Assembly: GCA_028023455.1 (NCBI GenBank)
Contig: JAQFVV010012441.1
Span: 6,345,544 to 6,409,543, forward strand
Length of the DNA stretch: 64,000 nucleotides
Direction: 5' to 3'
Source: Epiperipatus broadwayi
Lineage: Eukaryota > Onychophora > Udeonychophora > Euonychophora > Peripatidae
Part shown: piece after piece, positions 1 through 13,256 of the stretch
How positions within the stretch are numbered: position 1 is the first letter of the stretch
Layout: each line of letters begins with the position of its first letter
The notes under the pieces: generated by a model
Database searches by the model: none
What the model was told of the DNA's origin: nothing
What the model saw: the letters and a program-made list of their open reading frames with translations, nothing else
Program-made: the position numbers and the translations under genes

Positions 1-1639
1 GATTTTGACCTAGTAACAGTGCCGCTGGATAGTGTCAGTTAATTATCATGCCTTTTTTTAAATTAGGAAAGAGGGAAGAGGGGATTTATTTGAGAAATAA
101 ATTTCCTTATTTCTATATGTATGTTTTTTTTTCCATAGGTTAAATATTTACATAAAGTAGTTGTTTACACAGGTTGATCTCTATGCAGTATTAGATCATT
201 TTAAAGCTATTTAATTATAATTTGTTCGTATTTAATGATTATAATATCTCAGGTTAATAAAGAATGCTTGGAGTATCATGGACAGACCTAAAATGGTCAT
301 TGATTTGGTGGTGCGGAGTTAAGCTTTTGATTTTGCATACGTCTGTTGAATCGGATAGCGTAGTTGAGATAGAGTGGGTTTGGCCTGCATGGTACTCATA
401 TAGGCAGGCATGTTGACTCTCCGTAAATCCTTTCTTCAATCAGTATATGGACACAAAATGTGGACGTATCGATTTTCCTTTTTTATTCTTCATTGGAATA
501 GGCATGCGAGGGCCCATAATCTGGCTTGTATGTCCTACCTATGTTTTTTTCTCTCCTTTGCATTCAGATATTTATTAACCCGACATTGCTTTGCTTTTTT
601 TTTGCCTATCTAATATGTAAGCCATAGGGAAATGATTCTACTGAAAGGATCTTCGAACTGAGTAATTAACTCTTTTGTTTGTTTTCATAATTAGTTAAAA
701 TTGTTTGATTTTGGCTATTTCACATTATATTTTGTTATCGGTATGATTTTAGTTGTAAGTCCAACTAAAATGGCTTGTTTGCTTGATAATTAACTAATCT
801 ATTTTTTTTTTTTTGTTATAACAGCTTACAGTTTTAATCACTGTAAAGTTAGTTATAAGCTATTCCAGCAAAGTCCACTAATGTCATAAAACATTAGTTA
901 TTGAAAATATAAATTATTATTTTTATAAAGAGAAATAAAATCAATTCTATTTTTATATGTTAGTGGAGTAAGACATCAAATTAGTCTTATTATAACCATT
1001 TATTTAATTAATGTCGTTTCCAATAGAAAATGTTTTGTTTAAATCTTATTCTAATTATTTCCATTGATATCCATTTTTAAATAAAATGTTTTTTTTTTTT
1101 AAATCCTTTCTTTGTAAAAAGTAATAAAACATTTATTCTTCATATACTGCAGTCAGGCAAATGTTTAGACCTACTGCTGTATTATAAGCTTGTACTAAAT
1201 GCTCACGGATAATATTAAAACCAGTGATCATTTAATTATAATATCGTTTTGCTATTTTAAAATGAAAATAAATGTAAACAAAAGTAAAAGTGTATAAACT
1301 TAACAAAATAAGTTGTACAAACCCAATAATGTCAATGTTAACCGCTAATATAAATAAACTTGTCATGAACTGGTATAATTAAAAAGTTAATATAAAGATT
1401 GTATTTTTTTTAAAGAGCTTGAGTTAAATATGACTGTAAGATGTTTAGTGATTTTTAAATATATATATAACTAAAACAAAACTTCCAGTGTTCCTTGAAT
1501 CATTTTCTTTTCTTTTATTTTAAATAATTTTTGCTTTTTAAATATATCTATTAATCAACCACCCAAGTTCTCATTTAAATATAATAAAATTAAATCTCAT
1601 GCTTTAAGACCCAGCTGCCGGCATGGTGAAAGTAAAGGA
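1..1639. other. No gene seen
   Basis: AT-rich DNA. A stretch of more balanced composition at 270-560 has short frames on both strands but nothing recognisable. Confidence 0.6.
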
Positions 1640-1815
1640 ATTCGATCATATTGTCGAGAAAGGCTATTGATTAGATCTTTGACCTGGGGATATAGGTAAA
1701 TAGGGCAGAATCCACAATGTACCTGACTTATATATCTTGTGGTCTGACTCGAGGTACTTTACCTGTAATCAGGGGTTTGTTAGATCGATATGCGTTTTTC
1801 AACCGGTACAATATA
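1640..1815 (+). repeat. Dispersed repeat, copy 1
   Basis: A GC-richer block containing CCTGACTTATATATCTTGTG and CTCGAGGTACTTTACCTG. It aligns, with many changes, to 50095-50240. Confidence 0.4.
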
Positions 1816-2226
1816 TATATATTCCTTTAACTAAATGTGAATTGACTTAAATGATTAGTTTTTTCTTTAAATTTAGTAAATAATTTTACTTGACCCTTGA
1901 CAATTTTATTAATAAGAAAAAATTATAAACTTAATAATATGTCAGTAAGAAAAAAAAACAAAATTGTTCAGCCAGTTGCGAAGCATGTTGAAGTATCTAT
2001 GCATTTTAATAATGAACTTGAGAAAGATGATTCTTGAATTAATAAAAAAAACTTTTTTTTCTCAGCAGTCTATTTGTCACCCGATTGCTCAATACTGAAA
2101 ATAGCACATGCACATATACATTAGTTTACTAAAATAACCGCTAATAACAACATATACTCGGCCATTGTTTAATATATACAGGTTAGTTTAAACAAGAAAT
2201 ATGTATAATGATAAGATTAAAATAAC

Positions 2227-2280
<54 letters not shown>
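2227..2280. repeat. (TAA)n microsatellite
   Basis: About 18 uninterrupted units. No LINE end is recognisable next to it. Confidence 0.95.
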
Positions 2281-2973
2281 TCAAAAAATATATAAAATAA
2301 AAAGGATAATATGTAAATAAATATGAATTGTTTAAAATTACAGCATTTTCTAGGTTACAAAGATCTCAGATCAAGAGTTGAATGGTTTTGCAATTACCTT
2401 CGCAAAAGATTTGAACATAGCTATATCTGAAGAGCAGTGTGTAGATTTAATGATGCAAAACTTTCCATGTTGGGCAATTCATATTCCTCTTTGATAGTTT
2501 TCATTGATTTCTCAACTCTTAATAGATAAATATTATTATGGAGACAGGCTAGTTATTCGGATTAGCCATGTTTTCACTTATGGGATTAGTCAGGACCAAG
2601 GAAATGTGGGGTGGCATCAATTGTGCTAACTTCACAACTTTTACACAAATCACTTAATAAAAGTATAATATTTTTTGTTAGACATTCATTAGACTAGAGA
2701 TTAGCCAATAATGGATCTTATTTCTGTAAAGTAAATTTCACTACATCACTCTCATTCAAGATAGGGATAGAATTCTATCAACTTTTAACACCTTGTGAAA
2801 GAATGTAATCAGAAACATATCACCAAAAACATGTGAAAAATATACTTTCATTAAGAGATTTGTGTCAAATCTGTGAGGGCACCACATTTGATACTTGTCA
2901 ATAAAACAGCAGTAATTTGCTATATATGTATATACATTAAAAGCCTAAAGCTAAACTTTTCAATAAAATAATC

Positions 2974-3270
2974 AAAATTACCCCAAATTCACACCTCAAC
3001 CAGACTAGCCAAAAAAAAACAACAACTCCAAAATACAAACAATAGTTTCATTGTTCCAAACAGACTTCTTAAGTGTAAATAAAGAACAACAAAATATGTT
3101 ATTTTGTAGTTCTTTACACTTAAGAAGTCTGCTTGTAGCATTATTTCATAATTCTTTATTTACACTTGAGAAGTCTGCTTGGAGCAGTGAAACCATTGGT
3201 TGTGTTTTACAGTTTTTTTTGACTAGTCAGTTGAGTTGTGAATTTGAGGTAATTTTAATATATATATATT
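2974..3270. mobile_element. Folded-back PLE 3' end (type A), first locus
   Basis: Left arm about 2974-3080 and right arm about 3150-3256 are inverted repeats: AAAATTACCCCAAATTCACA on the left mirrors the TGAATTTGAGGTAATTTT block on the right. The motif CACTTAAGAAGTCTGCTTG occurs twice more in direct orientation (about 3117 and 3162), so tandem and inverted units coexist. The right end meets a short (TA)n tract. Identification as PLE comes from the type A copy at 41.9-42.26 kb, which has the protein C-terminus attached. Confidence 0.6.
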
Positions 3271-3299
3271 GTGCCCTTTTGTATGGGTCTCCATGAATT

Positions 3300-6200
3300 G
3301 TTGTATCAATTTATTAAAAATTTTAAATTTAAGATATATTTAGATATATGATGTTGATTTTATTTATAATAATCTTTCAAAAATTTAATTAAAGTAATCT
3401 ATGAATATTTGATATGTGAAATTGTGCTAATGTTTGAGAGAGACGTTTCAATAAAAAATGATAATATTATATGGTTGGGAAAACTGGCCATGATCAATAC
3501 TGCATTAATAAGTTTTGTAAATAAATGTTTAAAGCTAAAAGTTTAAAAAAGACAAGTTAAAATTAAATGCATATATTTATTGTTGATAAAGATTGATATT
3601 TAATAAGTGAATATAAATATTTTAATTATTAATAGTATATAATGGAAGATTAATATTTGATTTTAATAATATCGAATTATTATTTTAAAGTTGTTATAAT
3701 ATATTATTTATTTTAAAAATATTTATTTTTAAAATTAAGTTGTTAGTTTATTTTTAGATAATTACAAGCGTTTGTATCTGTGTTGTAAAACAGATGATAG
3801 ATAGACATATGTGCACACATGCTTGTAAGTTTTTTTTAGTAAAGTTGCAAAACTGTTCTAAAATTCTATTATAAAATTTATAAATATTATATTGGCTATC
3901 ACGAGATAAAAATAAAGATAATTAATGTGAAATATTAAATCTGATTTTTAAAAATACTGCTTAAAAAACATAACGAATAAAAATAGACTTAGTTTGTTTA
4001 GAAAAATAGTCTTATAAAAATTAAAAGTGAAATAAAGTAAAACATATATTTTAAAAAAATGTTTAATGGATTTAAATAAATGATAAAGATCAATTTAAGA
4101 ATTTAATAATGTAATAAATAATAAATATTAAATAAGTCATTATTTATTTTTAATTCTGTATTGTTGGTAAAATATGTAAATAGGCTAGCAAGGTGATTGT
4201 TTAATTTACCAATAAGTGGGGAATGTATTCGGTATAAAACCAAGGTTCAATTGTTCAGGGGGATTATGATTGTAATTTCTTTTAAGTGAAGTGTGCTATT
4301 AGATATAGCTAAGTAAAATTATAGACGCTCTCGTAATCGTTTTAAAATTATAAGAGAGTAGTTTTAAAAAAATTATAAAAGTTTTACCGTTAAATATGCA
4401 GTGCTAATTTATTTATAATTCCCTATTGATCGTCTCTATCGAAGCTCAATTTACTATCAAATAATCATGAAAACATCGTATAAGGATAAAATGTATTGGA
4501 GACTTTATACTAAAAATATAACAAATGCTGGATTAACTAGGAGAATTACTAGTTGGATAAAAGTAATATATTGGACATTATATGAATTTAAAAGTTGATT
4601 ATAATTGATTTTTGTAAACAAATATTTTAAAGAAAGATAAATACTTCTTTATGAAGAAAGTATTTTTAAATTATAAATTTAAGTATATATCTTGGTAAAG
4701 ATATGGTAATTAATAATAATTGCATAAGTATTTGCCTTGTTAAGTCTTTGTGGTTTAAAACACTAAATTTCCATAGTTTTAAAAGGCAAATAAATCGGAA
4801 ATTTAATTGGTAAAGAAATACCTGTAAATAAAATATTATTTAGTAAAGTCTGGATGCTGGTCGTACAGAAGAATTTAGAAATTAATCTTACCTAAATATT
4901 TGTTAAAGAATGCGCAAATAAGTATACATGGATATCCAAGTCAATTTATAATAATTAAATAAGAACATTATAAACTATTGACTAATCCTAAAATAATTTT
5001 TAAATAATTTTTCTTTAAAGAAATAATCTGGATCCTATAGACTATTTTAATTATTATTTTGTTTTTATGGTAGAACTTATTTTATTCTATTTTTTTAAAA
5101 AAAGTTTTTCATTTATTTAAAACTTAAACAATGATGTACGAAAGGAAGTAATGTTGGTAAAAGTTTGTGCCTAGGAAAAAAAGAACAATTATGGGTGGAA
5201 AGAAGACACCGTTGGATTTTATGTAACATATTTTGTTTTTCTTAACTAACATAGATATTTAATTATTTATTGATTTATTAAAGATAAGAGAGGTACATTT
5301 TTTTTAAAAAAGTAACTAAATATTAATATAACACTTAATTTCATAAAGTTTATTTTTATATAATTATACAACACGTAATATTTTAAAGAATAATTGTTGA
5401 GTATAAATGTGAAATTATTTTGTAAAACTGTAATCCTAGAGGACACGTGTGGCGGATTATAAATTGGAGTATCATTTATGGTAAAAATTATATAATAATA
5501 ATAATTTAATGTATTTTGCTTTGTTTTCTTTAGATCAACAAATGTTATTGATTGTTGAATGAATGTATAAGTATTTAAAGAATATACAATAATATTAGTA
5601 ATAAAGTTTTATTTTAATATGCATACTTTAAATTTATGATATAAATTTATTACAAGTAATAAAGAAATCATAAATAATTATATGATTCTTTCGTGAATAA
5701 GTTTTAATGTTTCTGTTACAATATTAGGAATTTGATTTATTATATTAGTATGAGTTATTTATATTTCTTTTCAAGTTAATAAAGTTAAAAATATCTATAT
5801 TTTTATTTTATTAGATAAGTTAAATTAATTTTATATAGAAATTTATATTTTGGTTGAAGGGTTTATCGTATATAGGTGATGAGGTATAAGAGAGTTTGGA
5901 TAGTATATTTTTTTTAAAAATTGGTAAGTTGTTACTGAAGTTAAATAAGGTTAAAATGATATTTGTAGATAGAATTTTATTAGGAAGGAATAGGAATAAC
6001 AAGTAGAGAAGAGTAGTAGTTTAAATAGAAAAGAATCATAGAATTTATTTTAATATAATACTTTATAAAATTTGAAGTTGTTGAATAATTTTAAATATTA
6101 TTTTAAGAAAAGAAATATATGTATTGCATATTTTGGTAAGACATACATATGAAATTACATCAGAATGAAGTAAATAATTATATAATCAATAAATGTTATT

Positions 6201-7740
6201 ATATTATAAAGTTATATCAGTCTATACATTAGTTGATATTTGATTAATGCTAATAGTAAATGTAATACATACTAGTACATTATAATGAAATAGCAATAAT
6301 ACTTAAGGGAAGTAGCATTTTAATTGTTAAAGTTTGTTTATTTTACTATGCTAATAAGTGATATTTTAATAAAACCTTCTTTTGTACTAACTGATGACAA
6401 ATGATATCTATTAAAATATAAGTTTACAAACTTAATTAAATGTTACTGATAAAACATTTAAGAAATGTATAGATGATCTATTTATGATTATGGAAATAGT
6501 AACAGTGTAAAAATCTTGTATTATTATTTTTCTTATTTTTATTTTTCTTTGGTTTCCACTTGTAATTTAAATAATGTATATAAGTTGTTTATTAAGTTGA
6601 TGTAAATAAATTTGTTTAAGTTGTTTTAAAAGTGTGTCGGATTCATTATTTTACACCACAGATTTGACAACAGATAATTTGAATAAACATAATATTTGAC
6701 AATATGAATTTATTGTTATTATTATTTTAAAAGAAACACAGTATTTCCTTAATATAATTTATAGAGATTGATTGACATTAACATATAATATTATAATGGT
6801 CACAAAGTAATTATAATGCACAATATAAGAGTATAATATTATTTATTGCCACATATTATTGAATTATAAGATTTTAGTATAATTTTTAAATTAAGATACT
6901 ATATGAAAATGAAAGACATGTATATGATTTACTTATTTTCTTAATGATTAATAGTATAATAAAATAGATAAGATTAATTTATACACTAGAAATTATTATT
7001 GTTAGTTATTATTATTATGATAAGTTAGGTGTAGTTAGGTTTGATATTAAATCCCTTATCATGCCTATCTGCAAGAAGTATTATTACTTTAAGATAATTA
7101 AAAGAACCTGAGATTATTTAATTACATTTCCTTAATAAAAGATTGAGATTTATTTATTATTATTATTGAAGTTAGTTAATTTTTATAAAAGACATAAGAG
7201 TGCTGTAGATGTAGTAATGAGATAATAAAGAGGTAATAGTATTCTTATGCCATTAAGATAATGTCTTGGGAAGACATTAGCTCAATGTAAATTCAATTAC
7301 CACTTGTAACTTCACTTCATAGTCTCATGGTTTTAATAAATACTTATTTAATTAGTACATGATATTGAACTATATTAATTTTTGGTAAGTTATAATAAAT
7401 CTGATAAGATATAGTATTATAAAAATATATTAATGATAGTAATACATATTTTAGCTGAGCATAACGATTTAATTGAGCTAGTCATATTCTAAGTTATATT
7501 ATATATCGGGAAGTGAGGGTACAATATATATAATGTCCCTTAATTAAACAAAATTGTAATTATAATAAAAATAATAAATTTAACAGTAATAAACTATTAT
7601 AAACAATCCTTAAATCTGCAGAAGTACTTTGGTTAATTTCTTAAACCTGCCTCAACTGCCATTAAATTAAAAAAAAAAAGACAAAGTGGAAGCAAATGTC
7701 ATCAATTCAAATCCCATGAATCTTGTATTTTAATGTTAGC
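3300..7740. other. No gene seen
   Basis: Very AT-rich, with long runs of A and T and no frame above 60 codons that looks coding. A mildly GC-richer patch at 4180-4270 has no identity I can give. Confidence 0.65.
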
Positions 7741-7760
7741 AGCTTGTCTAGCTATTAAAT

Positions 7761-7895
7761 ACACACACACACACATATATATATATATAATTAAATTCCA
7801 ACCAGTAACCACCTAAACATTCACAGTAAAATATAGTAATCAATATCTCTTACTGCTGTCAAGGCAACCTTCACACCTTTTTAATAGCAAGAATG
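7761..7895 (-). repeat. Microsatellite-bearing repeat, family 2, copy 1
   Basis: (AC)n(TA)n at 7761-7790 is followed by AATTCCAACCAGTAACCACC and further unique sequence to about 7895. The segment is nearly identical to 41788-41900. Confidence 0.75.
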
Positions 7896-7904
7896 GAAAT
7901 CATA

Positions 7905-8040
7905 TATGTATATATATATACTGAAAAATAATGGTCTGAGCCAACTGATGAATACTGGTTCAGCATAAAATGTGAAATTTGGGAATCATGGATCTTTTTC
8001 ACGTGTATTTGGTAGTGTGCTTTTCATTATATCCTTCACA
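7905..8040. repeat. Diverged core of the inverted-repeat element, next to (TA)n
   Basis: TGGTCTGAGCCAACTGATGA followed by TACTGGTTCAGCATAAAATG matches the core at 29930-29970. A (TA)n tract lies immediately before it, at the same relative place as in other copies. Confidence 0.5.
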
Positions 8041-8049
8041 AAGGATTGA

Positions 8050-10436
8050 AAGGTGATAAAAATCAGTTCCTACATTGTGTGAGAGTAGTGTCGTAAAACT
8101 TACACTACATAAATTCCTTTTGACACAAACCATGTTTAATATTTATTTTAATATATGACAATCTTTTGTTTAATTATTTAACTTTAACAACTCCGATTTA
8201 TTTATTTTTTTACAGTGAACAATATTCTAGTACATTTTTTTATTACAATTATTACTTATGTTTATTAACTTTTCTTTTTTTAATAAAAATACATATATTT
8301 AAAGAGAGCATGTATTAATTTATTCGATCGTAATCACTAAAATTCAATATATTCACTTCTCAGAGCCTGTGCATTATTATAAAGGTTTTCTATTTATCGT
8401 TTTTTTTTTATTTAGGAAAATAGCTTATCAGTATTAATACTGGTTGATAAATAGGTATTTATTTAAATAATAATTAAAGAAAGCTACAAAAACTATTACT
8501 AAAGTTTAGCTTAGTGAACAGTGATAATTTTTGAGTTATTTTATTTAAGGATTTAATGGTGTATTACTGTTTCACTCTTCTCTCTATATAAAATCTTAAT
8601 AAAAATGCGAAACTTTTAACAAGTAAATATCTTAAAATAAATTGAGTATCCTGAAACATTTATTGCAGTAATAAAATAACAGAATCTGCAGCTCAGAATC
8701 CATTGATTGTCTCACTACTCGGTTATTTCTTTACTTAAACTTCCATCAATTCCCAAGATGAAAATTCGTTCCTTATCTCTTTAATTTTTATTTGGAAAAA
8801 ATATAATATACTTAGAACGGATGATTGGGCTGAATAAATTTAATTGAAGTATATAATAAAAGGATAGTAAACATGAAAGAGTTGAAAAGATTATACATCA
8901 TGCATGAAAATCGACTTCTATTTTAAAAATTTCTAGGAGAGCCAAAAAATATCAACATTTTTAAGTTTGGAAATATGTTGGGTATCATAAAATATTTACT
9001 GCTAAGGAGCGGGAAGAAGCTCTTTTTTAAGAATGCCACTATAAAATATATTTATTGTTTAAAAACTTTTTTCTTTTCTTTAAACTAAGTCTATTTTTTT
9101 TACCTGAGCTATTTAAAGATGTCTTTAGTAATTATATTAAATTTATTTTATTGTTTATTGAAATATATTAAATTAATATGATATTTGAAAAATAAAAAAT
9201 AATTTGCTTTTATTAAATTAATAAAAAAAATTATAGAATATATATATATTAAAACAAATATATTTCTAAAAAAACATTTAAAAAAGAATGACTAAAATAT
9301 TGGTGTTTAGATATAATTGTACTATAGCAGCAAGCTTAAGACTAAAATATGTTAGATTAAAAATAAAAGTATGGATTATGCTAAACAGATTGCTTAAATA
9401 ATTATAAACTGATTAAAAGTTTTCTTTTGATATTCATCAACAAACTAAAAATTTAGCAGCCAACAGATTCCCAAATTAAGTTTAAATGAGTTGTGTTGAA
9501 ACACCTGTAAAAGATTTTTAGGCATAAGGACATATTTTTAAAATCGAATCTCAGAATTGTTAAAGCTATGGTCACCATCATGGATTTCCATGGTTAGTAA
9601 TATTAGACAGTGACTAAAGTCAGAAAGAGTATTGATATTTTTGAATTTTGATATCGGACAGCAAAGAAAACAATTAAAAAATAATTGACCCAATTATAAC
9701 TAAATTGTCTCTTGAAGCACAAATGATTAGAATAAAAATTGTTCTATATAGTTTATACCATGAATGTATTGTGATAAAATGATAGATTTATGAGTTACAG
9801 GTTTCTGAATTAGAACATATGCCATTGCTGTTAGTGTTTGAATGTTGCATGATTTTTTTTTCCTCAGTGATGAAAGTTTATTCATCAAAAAAAAAAGAGG
9901 TACAAATATGGTTAAATAAAAGGTTTGCAAAGAATGGTAAAAATGAAATTCTGGAGCAACATAGTGAAGGGGGAGGGATACATATGAAAAGGGAAAGGGA
10001 TGTGGAAAAGGTTTGTATTAACCATTAAAGACAAATGAATGTTACAATTAGCAATTATTTGTAAAGTCTACAAATCAAATATGAATAGACTTTTAGGAGT
10101 ACAATATTGGGAAAGTTGAAAAATAGGAAAACACTTTGAGATAGCATAAAATATGAACTAAATCAATCTACTGTTCAGTTCTTCCAAATGGCTTTGAATA
10201 TCTTCACAAGAGAGCAATCCTGAATACTTTGGAAAAATTAAGAAAAACCTATGGAGAACAAGGGAAAAAAATCCAAGCTTTAAAATGTCTATGCTGAAAA
10301 CCATTCTAAGGCCAACCCTATCAATAGCAACATTGGAAGTAATAAAATTAAATAAGGTGGATCATTTGCAATTAGAATCATGAGGCCAAACTGTGACCTA
10401 TTTTTCAATAATACATGGATAAAATTATTCATAGCA
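8050..10436. other. No gene seen
   Basis: AT-rich. Short chance frames near 9730-10030 on both strands are low-complexity and unsupported. Confidence 0.6.
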
Positions 10437-10441
10437 ATAAC

Positions 10442-11080
10442 TGTTGTGTTTGGTCTAGATTACAGACCCAACTAACAGTAAATAATGTAAAATAATACTG
10501 AAACAAGTATTATAATTTAATATATTTATTATGTACAAATATATGCAATACAATGTACAGTATACAAATGAATATTTATAAGTTGAATATTGGAGTTTAG
10601 CATAAACTCTGGGTTTTGCCTGCCACTTCCAGGCACACCTTATGGCTTGCCAGATGGGTAAGGTCTATGACTCTTCCAGCTGTACAAGACAGCTTGCCTT
10701 GAGCCGAGTGTGATCTTAGCAGCATCCGGTCTCTGTGGGATTTTCCTAGCTGCGTATATCTAAATAGCATAATGCTATCAATGGGAATACTTGCTGCTGT
10801 CTAGGTTAGCAGAGTTTTCCTGGGAGAGCACAAAGAGTATGTTTAGGTTAGACATGTTCTTCCCCGATCCTCACAAAAGGCTGACTATTTATATCCAGAT
10901 CCCTGACCTTATTGAAAACCTTTGTATTCAGCAAGCATCGTTGCTCATTGGCCTGTGATAATCATTGGTTATGTTTTATCTATACATCAGCCTATTGGCC
11001 TGTGGCAAACAATGCTTAATCCGATCAGATAAGGTGGCATCTGGAATAGTCTACTTCTGAGAGAAGGGAGGACTATAAAT
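10442..11080 (-). repeat. 3' LTR of the gypsy-like element
   Basis: This repeat aligns over its length with 13739-14374, with scattered substitutions and small indels. On the minus strand it ends in CACAACA, giving the usual CA end. Its other end reads ATTTATAGTCC where the partner reads TCTTACAGTCC, so I infer that an original TG start was lost in both. The 5-bp flank is ATAAC. The divergence between the two LTRs indicates an old insertion; counting differences would date it. Confidence 0.9.
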
Positions 11081-11259
11081 CCCTCCCCCTGGCTAAAATT
11101 TACCCTAGAGAACATAGTCATGCAGGTGTGCTGGAGGATGACTAAAGCGCTTTGGTGCCTGTTCTGGTTTGCTGTTGTCTTCGGTTTCTTGGTCCTCCTT
11201 GCTTTTACTGCATGTCTCTGGAGCTTCATTCCTTGTGGCTGCATCATTTGGCTCAGGTA
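11081..11259 (-). other. 3' end of the gypsy-like interior with polypurine tract
   Basis: This region holds a degenerate continuation of the polyprotein C-terminus (an open frame 11247-10987 runs on into the LTR) and the purine-rich strand GCCAGGGGGAGGGA, complement of 11081-11094, directly next to the 3' LTR. Such a tract primes plus-strand DNA synthesis in LTR elements. Confidence 0.65.
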
Positions 11260-11800
11260 TCAGAGCTGACAAGTTGTTTGCAAAGTTCTATTACACAGTA
11301 GTTCAGCTGGAGTTTTTCCAGTTACAGTACTCAGTGTAGACTGGTGAGATAATAACATTTTGGCAATATGGGTGTTCCAGCTTCCTGTGTCGATCATTGT
11401 GAGCAATTTTTTGGGTTTCTTGCACCAATCTCTCAGCCTGGCCATTGCTTTCAGAATGAAATGGTGGGCTGAAGACAAGCTGAATGCTATTATTGTCACA
11501 AAAGTTTTTAAAGACTACTGCAGTGAGTGCTGTGCAATCATCTGAGACAATCATTCTATGAAGGCCATGTGTAGCAAATAGCCTTCTAAGAGCTATTGTT
11601 GCAGTGGTCTGAAATGATGGAACTTCCACTACCTCCAGCCACTTAGAATATGAATCAACTACTACTAACAGTAGTTTACCTTTCCATGGGCCAGCATGGT
11701 CCACATGGAGTTTTGGCCAGGGGTCCTTGGGTTTAGGCCAGTGAACTGTTTTATCTTTTGCTGGCAGGTTTTGATTCAATTTTAGTAAAAACCCTTCCAC
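11260..11800 (-). pseudogene. Integrase catalytic core of the gypsy-like element, frameshifted
   Basis: The 165-residue frame 11800-11303 contains the retroviral-type integrase core: LHVDHAG with Asp34, MIVSDDCTALT with Asp87 and GQAERLV with Glu123. That is the DD(35)E spacing of this family. The usual SDNGT reads SDDCT here. Near 11410-11460 the homology moves to another frame (11499-11260), where KTPAELLCNRTL matches the common KTPAELLFGR block after the core. The core follows the deleted reverse transcriptase without a stop. Not functional as it stands. Confidence 0.9.
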
Positions 11801-12371
11801 CTGACAGTGTGGATAGAATTTGCTTAACTGATGGTGGTGGATAATTATTCGATGCTAGTGCTTTGTTATTTGTGCATTGATAATCTCCACATATCCACAC
11901 AACACCATTTTCTTTGATGATTTGGACTATTGGGGTGGCCCATTCTGAGTATGATATAGGCTCTATTACCCTTTCTGCCTTCCAACTTTCAAGCTCTAAC
12001 TCAACTTTAGCTCTCAAGACCAGTGGCAGTGATCTGCATCGACAACTGATTGGTTTTATCTCTTTATTCAGTGATAACTGAATTGGTGGTCCTAGATACA
12101 GACCTAGATCTTTTTTGACCACTTCAGGGTAATCAGCCTTTAATTTAGCTAATGTTGTGATCTGGTTCACCTTTGGCAACAAGTTGCTGTGATCACCTGA
12201 TGCCACTAACTGTGGTAGGTGTGTAGTTTTGTTAGGCATAGTTATTTTAACTTTTGTCTGACCCAAGAGTTTTATTTTTTTACCCTGATAATCTGTTATA
12301 GTCCTAGTGCTAGGATGCAGATTATATTTATTATTTTTATTAATGATAGCCCAAGTCTTTTTTTGAAACAA
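11770..12371 (-). pseudogene. N-terminal part of gypsy-like reverse transcriptase, truncated by deletion
   Basis: The frame has the typical gypsy entry into the polymerase domain: a block near residue 95-105 (LGLYLGPPIQL), the SEWATPIV motif, ICGDYQCTNNKAL, YPPPSVKQILSTLSGG and VFTKI. It ends just where the family continues into the D-containing motif A. The catalytic YXDD box is absent from the window. At about 11770 the sequence passes directly into the region before the integrase core in another frame, so an internal deletion removed most of the polymerase, RNase H and the integrase HHCC domain (roughly 1.5-2 kb by comparison with family length). Confidence 0.88.
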
Positions 12372-12573
12372 TAGCCCCTACTGACCCTGTGCCTAGTTCC
12401 ATTCTCACTGGCGTATCATTAATCATAATACTCTGTATAAATCCAGATTGATTGTCCTTAATGTGATTTATACTGGCAACTTGTTTATTTTTCTTATAAT
12501 TGTCTTTGTTTTTTGGAATGTTTTTTTCCATTCTCATATTGGCTGTTTGTCTTTTTAAGTTTAGACATGCCAC
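12340..12573 (-). pseudogene. Retropepsin-like protease region, active site mutated
   Basis: This 77-residue frame follows the gag knuckles. At residues 57-66 it reads VRMELGTGSV where aspartic proteases of this family carry the catalytic DTG or DSG; the aspartate is replaced by glycine (LGTGS). It is in frame with the tail of the second knuckle and ends where the reverse transcriptase frame begins (12371), with a 32-bp overlap in a different frame. The enzyme should be inactive. The assignment rests on position in the element and on this one motif. Confidence 0.7.
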
Positions 12574-12588
12574 TCTTATATGACCGAC

Positions 12589-13256
12589 TCACTTGCAAAA
12601 TGAGCACACAGTATGGAGGTGTGGACATTCTGTTTGCATGTGCATCGGTTCATCACATCTATAACAATGCTTTAAACTCATTGTTGTTGAGCTAACTGAG
12701 TGCTTGTCAGACTCAGCCTTATGTTCAACTTTTTGAACAGTATAATTCATTTTTTGTAATGGCTTTGCTTGACACGCTATCGATTCTACCAGCATGGCTT
12801 GAGCTACAGCCTTTTCAAAGTCTATATCCGGTGTCATTAATAGTTTGAGTCTTAAATTATGATCGTTCATGCCACAAATCAAACAATCGCATAGTGCTTC
12901 ATTTAAAAACTCTTTAAATTGGCACATGCTAATGTTCGGATTCACATGGCAAACTCTTTAGCTTTTTCTCCCTCCACCTGTACACAGAGATTGAAATAAT
13001 ATCTCTGCATTATTGTTAGTGGTTTGGGGGGGAAATATTCTGTGAGAATCGCCAATGCTTTCTCAAAATTCAAGTCAGCCAGTGTTTCTGACCCAATCGT
13101 CTGCGACTCAATTATCGTTATCAGCGTCATTAATTTTATTTCAGACTTTTTGATCTGATTGGCCTGCATATAAAAAATTAGGTGCTCTTTGTAGCTTGAC
13201 AAGATCTCAGGGAACCCTGGATCAAAAGCTTTCATCGAGCCAATTATTTTAGCCAT
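12589..13256 (-). pseudogene. gag of the gypsy-like element, frameshifted
   Basis: Gag would form the retrotransposon particle and bind RNA. Two overlapping open frames (13256-12942, 104 residues, and 12945-12589, 118 residues) continue one another across a frame change near 12943. The second frame ends in zinc knuckles. The first, CYRCDEPMHMQTEC, is an intact C-X2-C-X4-H-X4-C at residues 94-107. A second, CSFC followed by a TGA and then VGHIRVAC, has the same spacing but is cut by the in-frame stop near 12588. The knuckles lead directly into the protease region, as in the family. Start at 13256 is an ATG. The protein is clearly a relic. Confidence 0.85.

Noticed and set aside
410-613. Open frame of 67 codons on the plus strand and a partner on the minus strand
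   Set aside because: Low-complexity Phe/Leu content, overlapping frames on both strands and no motif. Chance frames in AT-rich DNA explain them.
3051-3296. 81-codon plus-strand frame
   Set aside because: It lies entirely inside an inverted repeat with tandem CTTAAGAAGTCTGC units; it is non-coding terminal sequence of a PLE-like element.
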